Positions 8,559-16,327 of a stretch of 16,905 bases of DNA are shown here, in pieces. Each line of letters starts with the position of its first letter. The stretch's first letter is position 1. Made by a program: the position numbers and the translations under genes. The notes below the pieces were generated by a model. It had not been told where the DNA came from. It saw nothing but the letters and a program-made list of their open reading frames with translations, and ran no database searches. This DNA is from CAYLYM01 sp964387645 (GTDB taxonomy: Bacteria > Calditrichota > Calditrichia > RBG-13-44-9): positions 1 to 16,905 of the forward strand of contig CAYLYM010000086.1 in the NCBI GenBank assembly GCA_964387645.1. Reading direction: 5' to 3'.

Positions 8559-8846
8559 TTAAAAACGTAAAGATAAATCTTTATTAACATTTAAAGAACA
8601 ATCTAAAATTGAAAATTGCATGTAGAATTTCTTAAAATGCACAATTGATTGTACATTCAAAACTAAAAACTCATCTATGTTAGATAAGACATCCTCGGTA
8701 TTCATATTGCGGGGCAGAGGAATAATGTGCTGAGACACTAATCCCCGCACGATTGGTTTCTTGAATGAAATAGGTCGAATGTCGTTATTTTTTTCATATT
8801 GCGTAACCTTTGCTAATTGATTTCTTTTTCGTAATAAATTGGATAA
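8559..8846 (-). pseudogene. Unrecognised open frame of 95 codons without a usable start; possible gene remnant
   Basis: The 378-base gap between the sulfatase (8887) and GH29 (8508) contains one frame open from a TAA at 8847-8849 to a TAA at 8559-8561. That is long for such AT-rich DNA. Its middle reads as ordinary protein (NNDIRPISFKKPIVRGLVSQ, then HIIPLPRNMNTEDVLSNIDE). The first possible start is GTG at 8748-8750 or ATG at 8703-8705, and neither has a ribosome binding site. I cannot match it to any family. It could be the remnant of an old gene, a leader region, or chance. It also contains the GC-rich hairpin at 8708-8749. I see no convincing promoter in the rest of this gap. Confidence 0.3.
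8708..8749. repeat. GC-rich inverted repeat in an AT-rich gap
   Basis: TGCGGGG (8708-8714) pairs with CCCCGCA (8743-8749), 7 base pairs with a 28-base loop. On the minus strand the loop holds a small GUGU-CUCA-GCAC hairpin (last pair G-U). It lies 200 bases upstream of the GH29 start. It could be an RNA structure in the GH29 leader or a protein-binding site. There is no T-run after it on either strand, so it is not a classical terminator. Confidence 0.4.
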
Positions 8847-8886
8847 TTAAATAATTACTCAAATAAAATAAATTAACTAACTGACA

Positions 8887-10494
8887 TTAATGTAAAAAAT
8901 CCTTCTCAAAATCAGAACTATTCACCCAGCCTGCTTTTAGTTTTTCACCTTTCATATATCTTTCGTAGAAATTCCGGTGTTTCTCATCTGCGTACGGATA
9001 CTCATCGAACAAATAGCCCTTGCCAAACATACGTGGATCACCTTGCTGTTTAAGCTCCGAAAAAAGCTGTTCTCTTAATTGTTGCTTAAGTTGATGGAGC
9101 TCTGGTTTATCAGCCAGATTTTCCACACAATCCGGATCTTTCTCAATATGATATAACTCCTCTTCCGGTCGCTTGTCAAAGGACCATTTCCAGAATTTTT
9201 CCTGTCCCCGGATCTTGCGTGCCTTAATGCATTCCGTTTTTGTTGGACTCCCATCACAGTTCAAATATCCTGTCTCCGGATTTCCTGCCGGCCAACGGGA
9301 GGGTTCAAAGTTTCGAATATATAGATATCCATCTTTAATAATGCCGCGAATAGGATATCCCCAATCGTGCGGCCGACCAACATCATGTCGCTCTTTGCCA
9401 ATCAGAACGTGATCACGTTCTAGATTTACTCGACCGGATTTAGTGGAATAAAAAATATCCGTCAAACTTCGCCCCTGAATTGGTTGCATTCCGCTCCCCT
9501 GTTGACTCACTCCAGCCAATTCCAGTATAGTAGGTGCAAAGTCAATAAAGCTTATATAATCGTCCACCACGCGACCGGGATTTTTTATCCCATTTTTCCA
9601 CATAATAGCCAATGGCATGTGATTAGAGTACTCATAAGCCTGACCTTTAATGCGTGGAAATGGCATTCCGTTATCCCCTGTTACAATAACCACCGTGTTA
9701 TCTAATTCACCACGTTCCTCTAATAAAGCTAACATTTTCTGCAAATGCTGATCAAAATATTCTATCTCAAATGCATAATCGAGCATATCCGTACGTACAA
9801 TCTCATTGTCCGGCCAAAATGTAAATACTCTATCAATATCCTCTACTTTTTTTCCACCTTTTTTTATGCCAGAGCCATATTCGTAACTACGATGCGGTTC
9901 ATGACCACCATACCAGAAGCAAAAAGGCATATCCTTGGGTTTAGCATTTAAAAAATCCTCAAAATTAGCTGCATAATCCTTAGGTGAAATTGATTTTGTA
10001 GGTGGAGTCGTTTTCTTTGCCGCAAATGGAGTACCGGTTAATTGCCGTTTTTTACCATTAATTTCTCCCGGAATACCTGGCGCCCAGCCTTTACCAGTAT
10101 ATCCGACAAAATAACCATGCTCGCTGAGTACTTCAGGATAGGTTTTAAATTTACCCGGGAAATAACACCAGTGATTTGCTGCTGCTTCAAGTTGCCAGGA
10201 GTTTCGTCCGGTTAAAATACAAGCCCGTGAAGGGGCACATTTCGCGTTTGGCGTATATGCATTGGTAAACAGAATACCCTCTCTGGCAACGCGATCAAAA
10301 CCAGGGGTTTTTACCCATCTACAACCATATGCACCCATATGAGGATACTGAGCATCATCGGCAATACAAAATAAAATATTTGGCCGTTGATTGACCGACG
10401 CGTTTTCCTTTTGCTGACAGGATGACCAGAATGTTCCCAATGATACCGCAGCAATGCTACTCCCCATAACTCGAAAAAATTCTCTTCTATTCAT
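8887..10494 (-). CDS. Tat-exported family S1 sulfatase, SGSH/S1_8-like, with CAPSR motif
   Basis: Second member of the same sulfatase group as the gene at 291-1874. The two align with hardly a gap from the metal-binding Asp46-Asp47 through the formylglycine motif (here C86-A-P-S-R90) to the HEPHR, DNGMPFP and GDPR segments. Leader: twin-arginine motif NRREFFR at residues 2-8, hydrophobic stretch, then a lipobox-like SSC26, so it is probably a Tat-exported lipoprotein. Other active-site candidates are K135 (GKGW), H198/H201 and D274-N275. The C-terminal tail (about 490-535) differs from the paralogue, and the insert around 140-175 is also different, which may mean different sulfate positions. 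Overlapping ribosome binding sites AGGAG/AGAGG (10498-10504) precede the ATG by 3-5 bases. The gap of 188 bases upstream may hold its promoter. Substrate is not predictable from sequence alone. Confidence 0.93.
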   Translation of the reverse strand: MNRREFFRVMGSSIAAVSLGTFWSSCQQKENASVNQRPNILFCIADDAQYPHMGAYGCRWVKTPGFDRVAREGILFTNAYTPNAKCAPSRACILTGRNSWQLEAAANHWCYFPGKFKTYPEVLSEHGYFVGYTGKGWAPGIPGEINGKKRQLTGTPFAAKKTTPPTKSISPKDYAANFEDFLNAKPKDMPFCFWYGGHEPHRSYEYGSGIKKGGKKVEDIDRVFTFWPDNEIVRTDMLDYAFEIEYFDQHLQKMLALLEERGELDNTVVIVTGDNGMPFPRIKGQAYEYSNHMPLAIMWKNGIKNPGRVVDDYISFIDFAPTILELAGVSQQGSGMQPIQGRSLTDIFYSTKSGRVNLERDHVLIGKERHDVGRPHDWGYPIRGIIKDGYLYIRNFEPSRWPAGNPETGYLNCDGSPTKTECIKARKIRGQEKFWKWSFDKRPEEELYHIEKDPDCVENLADKPELHQLKQQLREQLFSELKQQGDPRMFGKGYLFDEYPYADEKHRNFYERYMKGEKLKAGWVNSSDFEKDFLH

Positions 10495-10530
10495 TCACTC
10501 CTCTCATTTTTCTTCGATAAATCATATATA

Positions 10531-10561
10531 ATTATAATATCATTTTAAAATTCTATAACAA
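10531..10561 (-). promoter_or_regulatory. Candidate sigma-70-type promoter for the middle sulfatase
   Basis: On the minus strand TTGTTA (10556-10561) is followed after 19 bases by a perfect TATAAT (10531-10536), 37 bases before the sulfatase ATG. The spacing is 2 bases longer than optimal and the area is very AT-rich, so this may be chance. The rest of the 188-base gap shows no clear terminator for GH28. Confidence 0.3.
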
Positions 10562-10682
10562 TTTATTGGTTAAATCTCCAAAAAAATATTTCCTAAAAAT
10601 GGCCTTTTATTTATTTTTTTAATTTTAAGAAGAATCTTTTCGTTTGCCAAAATTTTTCCATCTTTCATCAATTCCAATCTAG

Positions 10683-12077
10683 TTAGGGTTTCTTACCGGA
10701 AATAATCACATTCTTTAAAACAATATTTTCAACAGCATTTATTTCACTCGCCTCCCGAACGCCATAAAAAGCACAATTTTCTAAAAAAATATTTTTAATC
10801 GGGGATGATTCATAACCTTTTATATAGAAAACATGTGGACTTTTTTGACTCGTCACGTTAGTTAAATAAATATTCCGGACCACAGGGAGAAAATTACCAG
10901 CATCCCCTTCTCCATAATAGAAATTTATCTTCACTATCGCTTCGCTAACTTCACCAATTTTCACATCTCTCATAAAAATGTTCTCAATCAAACCTCCTCG
11001 CACCGAATTAGTCTTAATTCTTAATGCACGGTTTAAATTAGGACTGTCCATTATACAGTTTTCCACGAAAATATTTCTCGCTCCACCCGAAATCTCACTT
11101 CCAATTACTACACCACCATGCCCATCTTTCATCTGACAATTTCGAATAACCACATTTTCAATTGGTTTATTTATTCGTCTTCCGTCTGCATTCCGCCCGG
11201 ATTTTAGAGCAATACAATCATCTCCAGTGTCGAAAATGCAGTCCTCAATAAGCACATCGGTACACGATTCTGGATCACATCCATCGTTGTTAGGTCCATG
11301 ACTACGAATATTAACCCCGCGTACAATGACATTTTCACACAATACTGGATGAATCTCCCACATAGGTGAATTTACAATCCTCACCCCTTCAATTAATACA
11401 TTTTTACAACGATAAGGCTGAATAAAATTGGGTCGTAAATACCCACCTTCGCCAAACACACGTTTCTCAACTGGTACACCTTCTTCAGCCATTCGTAATA
11501 ACTTTTTTCTTGCCAGATTTTGATTCCGGTTATTGGTCGTTTTACTTCCTTTCCAGGCCCACCAATTTTTACTACTGGCCTGTCCATCTAAAAGACCCTC
11601 TCCAGTAATAGCAATATTTTCCTGCTCAAAAGCGTATATTAAAGGAGAATAATTCATGCATTCCACTCCTTCCCAGCGAGTGAATACTACCGGTAAATAT
11701 TTTTTAGGATCAGTGTTAAATCGAACAATAGCATCTTTGGTCAAATGTAAATTCACATTACTTTTAAGGTGAATAGCACCGGTAAGGAAAATTCCTGCTG
11801 GAACAATCACCCGGCCACCACCTGCCTTGTGGCAAGCCTTAATTGCTTGACGAAAAGCTTCTGTACAATCCGTTTTCCCATCACCTACAGCGCCAAAATC
11901 AGTAATAAGAAACTCACGATCTGGAAAGGTTGGTGAATGTATGCGCCTCAAAATTTCCTGAGCTGTATCCCAATTCACGCTATTCCCTTCACCAGCCCAG
12001 GAAGACAAAACGATAAATAAAATCAAAACCCAACTCAAAGTTCTAATTACAAGATTATTGCCAAATCGCTCAGTCAT
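10683..12077 (-). CDS. GH28 glycosidase, exo-polygalacturonase/rhamnogalacturonase type, secreted
   Basis: Inverting right-handed beta-helix enzyme that hydrolyses galacturonic acid linkages in pectin-like chains. In the 464-residue protein a signal (about 1-28, LSWVLILFIVLSSWA) precedes the helix, which opens with the pectate-lyase-like FLITDFGAVGDGKTDCTEAF. All GH28 catalytic motifs are intact: N263-N-D265 (GPNNDG), D286-D287 (DTGDDCIALKSG), G-H320-G and R353-I-K355. The WWAWKG...GEGGYLRPNF insert marks the exo-polygalacturonase-like group. The short helix coils end with repeated NIxLENC-type turns. The first ATG (12099-12101) has its AAAGGA site fused to it, so the ATG at 12075-12077 is preferred: GAGGG (12084-12088) lies 6 bases before it, though 12080 is also possible. 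Upstream is a 311-base gap with AT-rich inverted repeats, so it may have its own promoter. Confidence 0.92.
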   Translation of the reverse strand: MTERFGNNLVIRTLSWVLILFIVLSSWAGEGNSVNWDTAQEILRRIHSPTFPDREFLITDFGAVGDGKTDCTEAFRQAIKACHKAGGGRVIVPAGIFLTGAIHLKSNVNLHLTKDAIVRFNTDPKKYLPVVFTRWEGVECMNYSPLIYAFEQENIAITGEGLLDGQASSKNWWAWKGSKTTNNRNQNLARKKLLRMAEEGVPVEKRVFGEGGYLRPNFIQPYRCKNVLIEGVRIVNSPMWEIHPVLCENVIVRGVNIRSHGPNNDGCDPESCTDVLIEDCIFDTGDDCIALKSGRNADGRRINKPIENVVIRNCQMKDGHGGVVIGSEISGGARNIFVENCIMDSPNLNRALRIKTNSVRGGLIENIFMRDVKIGEVSEAIVKINFYYGEGDAGNFLPVVRNIYLTNVTSQKSPHVFYIKGYESSPIKNIFLENCAFYGVREASEINAVENIVLKNVIISGKKP

Positions 12078-12083
12078 CATTTT

Positions 12084-12088
12084 CCCTC
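12084..12088 (-). promoter_or_regulatory. Ribosome binding site for the internal GH28 start
   Basis: GAGGG lies 6 bases before the ATG at 12075-12077 and only 3 before the adjacent ATG at 12078-12080. The upstream ATG at 12099-12101 is abutted by AAAGGA with no spacer, so it is less likely. Confidence 0.55.
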
Positions 12089-12250
12089 TTGTTTTTTTCA
12101 TCCTTTATTTATAAAAATAAGTGATATTTAGATGATACCAATTCAATTTTCCTTACTAACATAACCTATCATTCTTTAAAGAAATTTAAAAAATGTTAAA
12201 ATTTTGATTTTTTGTACTGCCCCCGATCGATTGGATCAATATCTCTGTTT

Positions 12251-12314
12251 TTCAATAATTTGGATATATTGAATCAACCAAATATTTGAATAAGTCCAGA
12301 TTTTTCAAATATTT
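12251..12314. repeat. Two tandem AT-rich inverted repeats
   Basis: TTCAATA/TATTGAA (12251-12257 with 12267-12273) is followed by a perfect 11-base dyad AAATATTTGAA/TTCAAATATTT (12280-12290 with 12304-12314, 13-base loop). They lie 75-110 bases after the GH31 stop. Neither has a T-run in the right place for a textbook terminator. They may end the GH31 transcript weakly or bind a regulator of GH28. Confidence 0.35.
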
Positions 12315-12388
12315 TCTCAATTAAATCGCAACTATAGAATTTACATTGCTCCTGTTTTTTTCTCCTTTCCTTCAATCCTTTTTTTATT

Positions 12389-14638
12389 CTACTCAACAAC
12401 TAGATGAATTTTTTCATTTCCATTGAACTTTACACTGACCACTCCTGTATGCCTGTCATATTTAAATTTCGTTTTTTTACCATTCAATAATACACTGTGG
12501 GGTTTGTAACCAGATTTCAATTTGATTATCCCATTCAAAGTTAACGATGGAGCATCCAGTATAATATTTGATTCATTTCGAGTTAATTGAATAACTTTTT
12601 CCCGATCACCATCTAAATAGTCCACATAGGTAAATTCTTTTTTCTCTCCTGGCGACCCTGGAAAAGCATGAATGATCAAATTTCTCTTCTTTTCAAAATT
12701 CTTTATCCACAATTGAGCATTGCCTGAGTAAATGAGGCCGGTTATGTAAAGGGAATTTTTTCGAATAAAAATGGGAAATTCTGAAGGAGCAAAAGTCATG
12801 CTCAATGTTTGATTACCTTTGATTTCTCCTTTCAAATCAGCACTGTACCAGATGCCCTCCGGGAAATAAATGTCTCTGGTGTTCGTGGAATCATATAAAG
12901 GCGCTACTAAAAAGGCATCACCGAATATATATTCATCCCATATTTCATAAGTGTGTGGATCAGTAGGAAATTCATATAATAATGGTTTCATCAATACCCC
13001 ATTTTTATAGGCTGTATTAGCCAAAGAATAAATATATGGAATCATTTCCAATCGTTGTTGACACACTTGCCGGAATATATTCTGAAATTGTTTCGAATAT
13101 TTCCATGGAGGACGATCTTCACCACTACCACCAGCTCCATCGATTTTCACTTCAAACAAACCATTCCATGCCCCCCATTGAATCCATCTTGTGTAAAGAA
13201 GTTCATCAATTCTTCCCTGACCAAGATAACCACCACAGTCAGTTCCCCACACCGGGAATCCCATGAAGCCACACCGCATGGCATTGGCTAAATTGGCGGA
13301 TAGTCCATCCCAGGTATTGCGAACATCACCTCCCCACACACCATTTAAATACGGTTGTGTTCGATGAAAAGCAGCCCGGGCAAAAAGAAAATGATCCTTC
13401 CCCAGCGCCTTCTGTGCTATTTCGTGCTGTACTTTTGCATAAAGATACAAATACTTATTCCGACGTTGTGGTTCGGGAGTTCTGTCATACCAGGGTTCGC
13501 TCACCGGAAAATGTTCTTCTCCACGGTCATTTTTATGACCACGAACACCATAGGCATATTGGTTCTCGACCAAACGTTTTTCATATTCCTTCACCGCCTC
13601 CGGATTGCTCAAATCCAGATAACCAAAAAATCCGGGTAAAAGGCCGGGAAAATCTTTATCTCCAAAAGTACAGGGGCCTACCCAGGTCAGAAATTGGATA
13701 TTATACTTTTTATTTAACGTGCCTATCCACTCCCCAGGATTTTTAAATTTTTCATTAAAATTCATCTTAGACCATTGATGATTGCCATCGCTATAAGGCC
13801 GATCAACCCACCAGGCGGTCACAGGAATTTTCATTTCAGTGAACTTTTCTATATCCGCTAAAATTTCAGGTGCCCCACCTTTGTTATCATCTCGCCAGAT
13901 TACAGGTCCACATGCCCAGATGGGAACATATTTGGGTTTTCCAATAACATCAAAATATGCTTCGTGAATTTTCCTGCCTTCTGGTCCGTAAAAAAGATAC
14001 CAATCCAACCTGCCGGTTGCGTGATAAAGTTTTGTTTTACCATCAATACCTAACCAATACTTGCCTTTCGCAAAAGTATCAAAGAATGAAGCGTATCCTC
14101 TACTACTTATATAAAAGGCGGACCAGATGGAAGCATAATTCTCATGGTACCGACTGCCATTAGCTTCTGCTTCTACATCAACCACCGTTCCCCGTAAGTC
14201 CGGACTCTTCTGGTTATCTGGATATAGCATCTCCACAAGTCCAAAGTAGTGTTCATCCTGATCAATTAATTGAATGGTCGTATGATTGGCCCACCCCGGC
14301 TGGCTGAAAAAGTGTAAGCCATTCTTAACCGGCGTGATTTGAATCTGTGCACTTTGCTCACCACGTTCACGACCATAATCAACAACCGACGGATAAATCA
14401 CATTTACTACACATTTTTCTGTAGAAATACTGTCCATGGTGATGGTCAATGGTGAAGCAAAATTAAACTGAATAGAGCTGATATCCATTAAAAGCTGCCC
14501 ATCCACCCGGATCACCAGATTTTGACCCTCTAAAGCCACTTGAAATTTTCCAGAAGTCCAGGTTGTGCGAGCTAATATTCCAGTTGTAGACAAGAAAAGA
14601 AAAAAAGTTAATGTAAATTTTTGAATTAACTTTTGCAT
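12389..14638 (-). CDS. GH31 alpha-glycosidase, secreted or periplasmic
   Basis: Retaining alpha-glycosidase of family 31, whose members include alpha-glucosidases, alpha-xylosidases, alpha-galactosidases and sulfoquinovosidases; the activity here is open. The 749-residue protein has a Sec-type signal (about 1-24, LTFFLFLSTTGILA), an N-terminal beta-sandwich (about 25-235), a TIM barrel (about 240-560) and C-terminal beta domains. The catalytic nucleophile is most likely D371 (GHKNDRGEE) and the acid/base D438 (WGGDVRNTWDG); FPVWGTDCGG is another barrel hallmark. The region around AWWVDRPYSDG differs from ordinary alpha-glucosidases, suggesting an uncommon specificity. The first in-frame ATG (14651-14653) lies inside the ribosome binding site region; the ATG at 14636-14638 has GAGGG (14647-14651) 8 bases upstream and is chosen. 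It is followed by a 311-base gap. Confidence 0.88.
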   Translation of the reverse strand: MQKLIQKFTLTFFLFLSTTGILARTTWTSGKFQVALEGQNLVIRVDGQLLMDISSIQFNFASPLTITMDSISTEKCVVNVIYPSVVDYGRERGEQSAQIQITPVKNGLHFFSQPGWANHTTIQLIDQDEHYFGLVEMLYPDNQKSPDLRGTVVDVEAEANGSRYHENYASIWSAFYISSRGYASFFDTFAKGKYWLGIDGKTKLYHATGRLDWYLFYGPEGRKIHEAYFDVIGKPKYVPIWACGPVIWRDDNKGGAPEILADIEKFTEMKIPVTAWWVDRPYSDGNHQWSKMNFNEKFKNPGEWIGTLNKKYNIQFLTWVGPCTFGDKDFPGLLPGFFGYLDLSNPEAVKEYEKRLVENQYAYGVRGHKNDRGEEHFPVSEPWYDRTPEPQRRNKYLYLYAKVQHEIAQKALGKDHFLFARAAFHRTQPYLNGVWGGDVRNTWDGLSANLANAMRCGFMGFPVWGTDCGGYLGQGRIDELLYTRWIQWGAWNGLFEVKIDGAGGSGEDRPPWKYSKQFQNIFRQVCQQRLEMIPYIYSLANTAYKNGVLMKPLLYEFPTDPHTYEIWDEYIFGDAFLVAPLYDSTNTRDIYFPEGIWYSADLKGEIKGNQTLSMTFAPSEFPIFIRKNSLYITGLIYSGNAQLWIKNFEKKRNLIIHAFPGSPGEKKEFTYVDYLDGDREKVIQLTRNESNIILDAPSLTLNGIIKLKSGYKPHSVLLNGKKTKFKYDRHTGVVSVKFNGNEKIHLVVE

Positions 14639-14646
14639 GATAGATA

Positions 14647-14651
14647 CCCTC
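14647..14651 (-). promoter_or_regulatory. Ribosome binding site deciding the GH31 start
   Basis: GAGGG lies 8 bases before the ATG at 14636-14638. It overlaps the upstream ATG (14651-14653), which has no good site of its own. Confidence 0.6.
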
Positions 14652-14874
14652 ATTCTTTTACCACGACCTTCCCTTGCATGTTAAGATAAAATTTGATTAC
14701 ATTTTTTAGAGAAGTTAAAAATAATTTTGAATCGGTCAAGTCTAATTTGACTAATGGAGTGTAGGCCAGTCTGAATATAAAACTACTAATTTTTAATTCT
14801 CCTCCTGAAATACATAAAGGAACTTCAAAAGACTTTTTTGTATTTTTAAAAATGGTTGTAAAAATTTTGGTCAA
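14650..14874 (-). pseudogene. Short open frame before GH31, no ATG; possible remnant or small gene
   Basis: This fills most of the 300-base gap between the arylsulfatase and GH31. The frame is open from a TGA at 14878-14880 to a TGA at 14650-14652, and its only normal-type start is a TTG (14872-14874) with no ribosome binding site. Inside it, a perfect AGGAGGAG (14799-14806) lies 8 bases before an ATT codon (14788-14790), in the same frame, as if an ATG had been lost. The following 46 codons end FYLNMQGKVVVKE. The segment TPLVKLDLTDSKLFL is loosely like the tail of the beta-helix protein at the right edge (PFVRLSGQKTDQIKLIG), so a decayed GH28-like C-terminus is conceivable. It may also be chance. 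Nothing else is visible in this gap. Confidence 0.25.
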
Positions 14875-14938
14875 ATTTCACACCAAGTTAAATGTAAAAT
14901 TTTCTGTATCCTTTTGCGTCTTCACGAGGCATTTGTTC

Positions 14939-16315
14939 CTATGTTACCGGCCAGTATTTGGAATCGATATGTGCCTCTTTCATGAATTCAGCCATTTTCT
15001 GAACGATTTCTGGATTTTGTTCTGCTACATTATTTTTTTCGGCTATATCTTCTACTATATTATACAATTCAATTGGCGCATCTTTAGACAGACGAACCGC
15101 TTTCCAATTCCGCCATCTCACTGCTTGCTGAAATTCTCGCTCGTAAAATTCCCAGTACAGGTAACGATCAGGCAAGTTTTGCTTTTTACCCAGAATAGCT
15201 GGCAACACACTTATACCGTCGATATTATCAGGCGGCTCTACATCTGCCAAATCAGCCAAAGTCGGTAGAACATCCGCAAAATACCAAACAAGCCAATCAT
15301 TGACAACTCCAGCTTCAACTTTCCCCGGCCAGCGAATAATCATTGGAGTGCGAATGCCTCCTTCATAAAGATCGCGCTTGTAACCTCTTAAAGGGCCAGA
15401 ACTATCAAAAACTCCTTCCCAGCGTCGGGCAGCACCATTATCTGAACAGAAAAAAACAATAGTCTTTTCATCAATTTTCAACTCCTTCAGCAACTGCATA
15501 ATTCGTCCCACATCTTTATCCATACGGGTAACCATAGCAGCAAATATCTTTTCCTCCTCTTTCCAAGCACGGTCAGTGTAAGGTTCAATTGATGGTACCA
15601 CATAATCGGCGTGAGGAATGGTGTAAGGCAGGTAGAGAAAAAAAGGGTTATTATGGTTTTTTCGGATAAAATCAAGAGCAAATTCCGTGAAAAGGTCGTG
15701 GACATATTGTTCTTTTTTACCTCCCTGATTTCCCTTTAACTCTACTTTCTCAGTATTCCGCCAAATGTACGTTGGATAATAGTTATGTGCCCTCTTCTGA
15801 TTTAAAAAACCAAACCACTCATCAAATCCTTTTTTATTGGGAATGCCAGAAGTTCCCGGTTCGCCTAATCCCCACTTGCCAGTTATTCCTGTCACGTAAC
15901 CAGCCTTTTTTAAAATTTGTGCCACAGTTATATCTTCCTTCCGTAGCGGAACTCGCCCCTCTGGATTCTCCTCTGATCTGGCAACATCCGATTTGTTACC
16001 TCGCACCGTAGTGTGTCCGGTATGTTGTCCAGTCATCAGAACACTACGAGATGGCGCACAAACCGTGGATCCAGTATAACACTGGGTAAATCTGGTTCCT
16101 TCAGCAGCAAGGCGATCTATGTTTGGTGTTTGAATATACTTTTGTCCATAACAACCCAGGTCACCATAACCTAAATCATCTGCCATAATAAAAATAATGT
16201 TTGGTTTTTCTAACTTTCGCTCGCATGCTGGAAATACTGATGATAGAAACAACGAAGCTGTGCTAACCCCCAGTGTTTTTAAAAATCTTCTCCTTGACAG
16301 TTCGTTTACCCTCAT
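14939..16315 (-). CDS. Tat-exported arylsulfatase, family S1 (S1_16-like)
   Basis: Formylglycine sulfatase removing sulfate esters from a sugar. In the 458-residue protein a canonical twin-arginine motif SRRRFLK (residues 7-13) is followed by a hydrophobic stretch and a lipobox-like PAC31, so it is probably a Tat-exported lipoprotein. Active-site residues are all present: D46-D47 (MADDLGYGDLG), C86-A-P-S-R90, K147 (GKWGLG), H235, D292-N293 (CSDNG) and K313 (GYKRDLYEGGIRTP). The STVCAPSRSVLMTGQHTGHT and GYKRDLYEGG blocks resemble the group containing galactose/GalNAc 4-O-sulfatases (S1_16), which would suit a galactan target, but this is tentative. The chosen ATG has AAGGAG (16322-16327) 6 bases upstream; an ATG at 16319-16321 directly abuts that site. 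It is not closely related to the other two sulfatases here. It follows the beta-helix gene after 71 bases. Confidence 0.93.
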   Translation of the reverse strand: MRVNELSRRRFLKTLGVSTASLFLSSVFPACERKLEKPNIIFIMADDLGYGDLGCYGQKYIQTPNIDRLAAEGTRFTQCYTGSTVCAPSRSVLMTGQHTGHTTVRGNKSDVARSEENPEGRVPLRKEDITVAQILKKAGYVTGITGKWGLGEPGTSGIPNKKGFDEWFGFLNQKRAHNYYPTYIWRNTEKVELKGNQGGKKEQYVHDLFTEFALDFIRKNHNNPFFLYLPYTIPHADYVVPSIEPYTDRAWKEEEKIFAAMVTRMDKDVGRIMQLLKELKIDEKTIVFFCSDNGAARRWEGVFDSSGPLRGYKRDLYEGGIRTPMIIRWPGKVEAGVVNDWLVWYFADVLPTLADLADVEPPDNIDGISVLPAILGKKQNLPDRYLYWEFYEREFQQAVRWRNWKAVRLSKDAPIELYNIVEDIAEKNNVAEQNPEIVQKMAEFMKEAHIDSKYWPVT

Positions 16316-16321
16316 TTTCAT

Positions 16322-16327
16322 CTCCTT
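16322..16327 (-). promoter_or_regulatory. Ribosome binding site deciding the arylsulfatase start
   Basis: AAGGAG lies 6 bases before the ATG at 16313-16315. The in-frame ATG at 16319-16321 touches the site with no spacer, so it is unlikely to be used. A hairpin begins at the site's upstream edge. Confidence 0.7.

Larger units (their letters stand above)
12078..12388. other. 311-base non-coding gap between GH31 and GH28
   Basis: Very AT-rich, with no plausible gene. It holds two neighbouring inverted repeats (12251-12273 and 12280-12314), a short GC-richer patch around 12218-12230, and a purine-rich stretch on the minus strand (about 12349-12385) just after the GH31 stop. It presumably contains the GH31 transcript end and the GH28 promoter, but I cannot pick a convincing -10/-35 pair. 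Confidence 0.5.

Noticed and set aside
12341..12353. Start-stop element (AGGAG, then ATG directly followed by TAA) after the GH31 stop on the minus strand
   Set aside because: The spacer is only 2 bases and the stretch is purine-rich by composition, so chance is the simplest explanation.
13357..13746. 129-codon plus-strand open frame
   Set aside because: It is opposite the GH31 catalytic barrel, is cysteine/histidine/phenylalanine-rich like antisense translation, and has no ribosome binding site.
14852..15268. 138-codon plus-strand open frame
   Set aside because: Most of it is antisense to the C-terminal part of the arylsulfatase; the composition is phenylalanine-rich as expected from reverse translation of an AT-rich gene.
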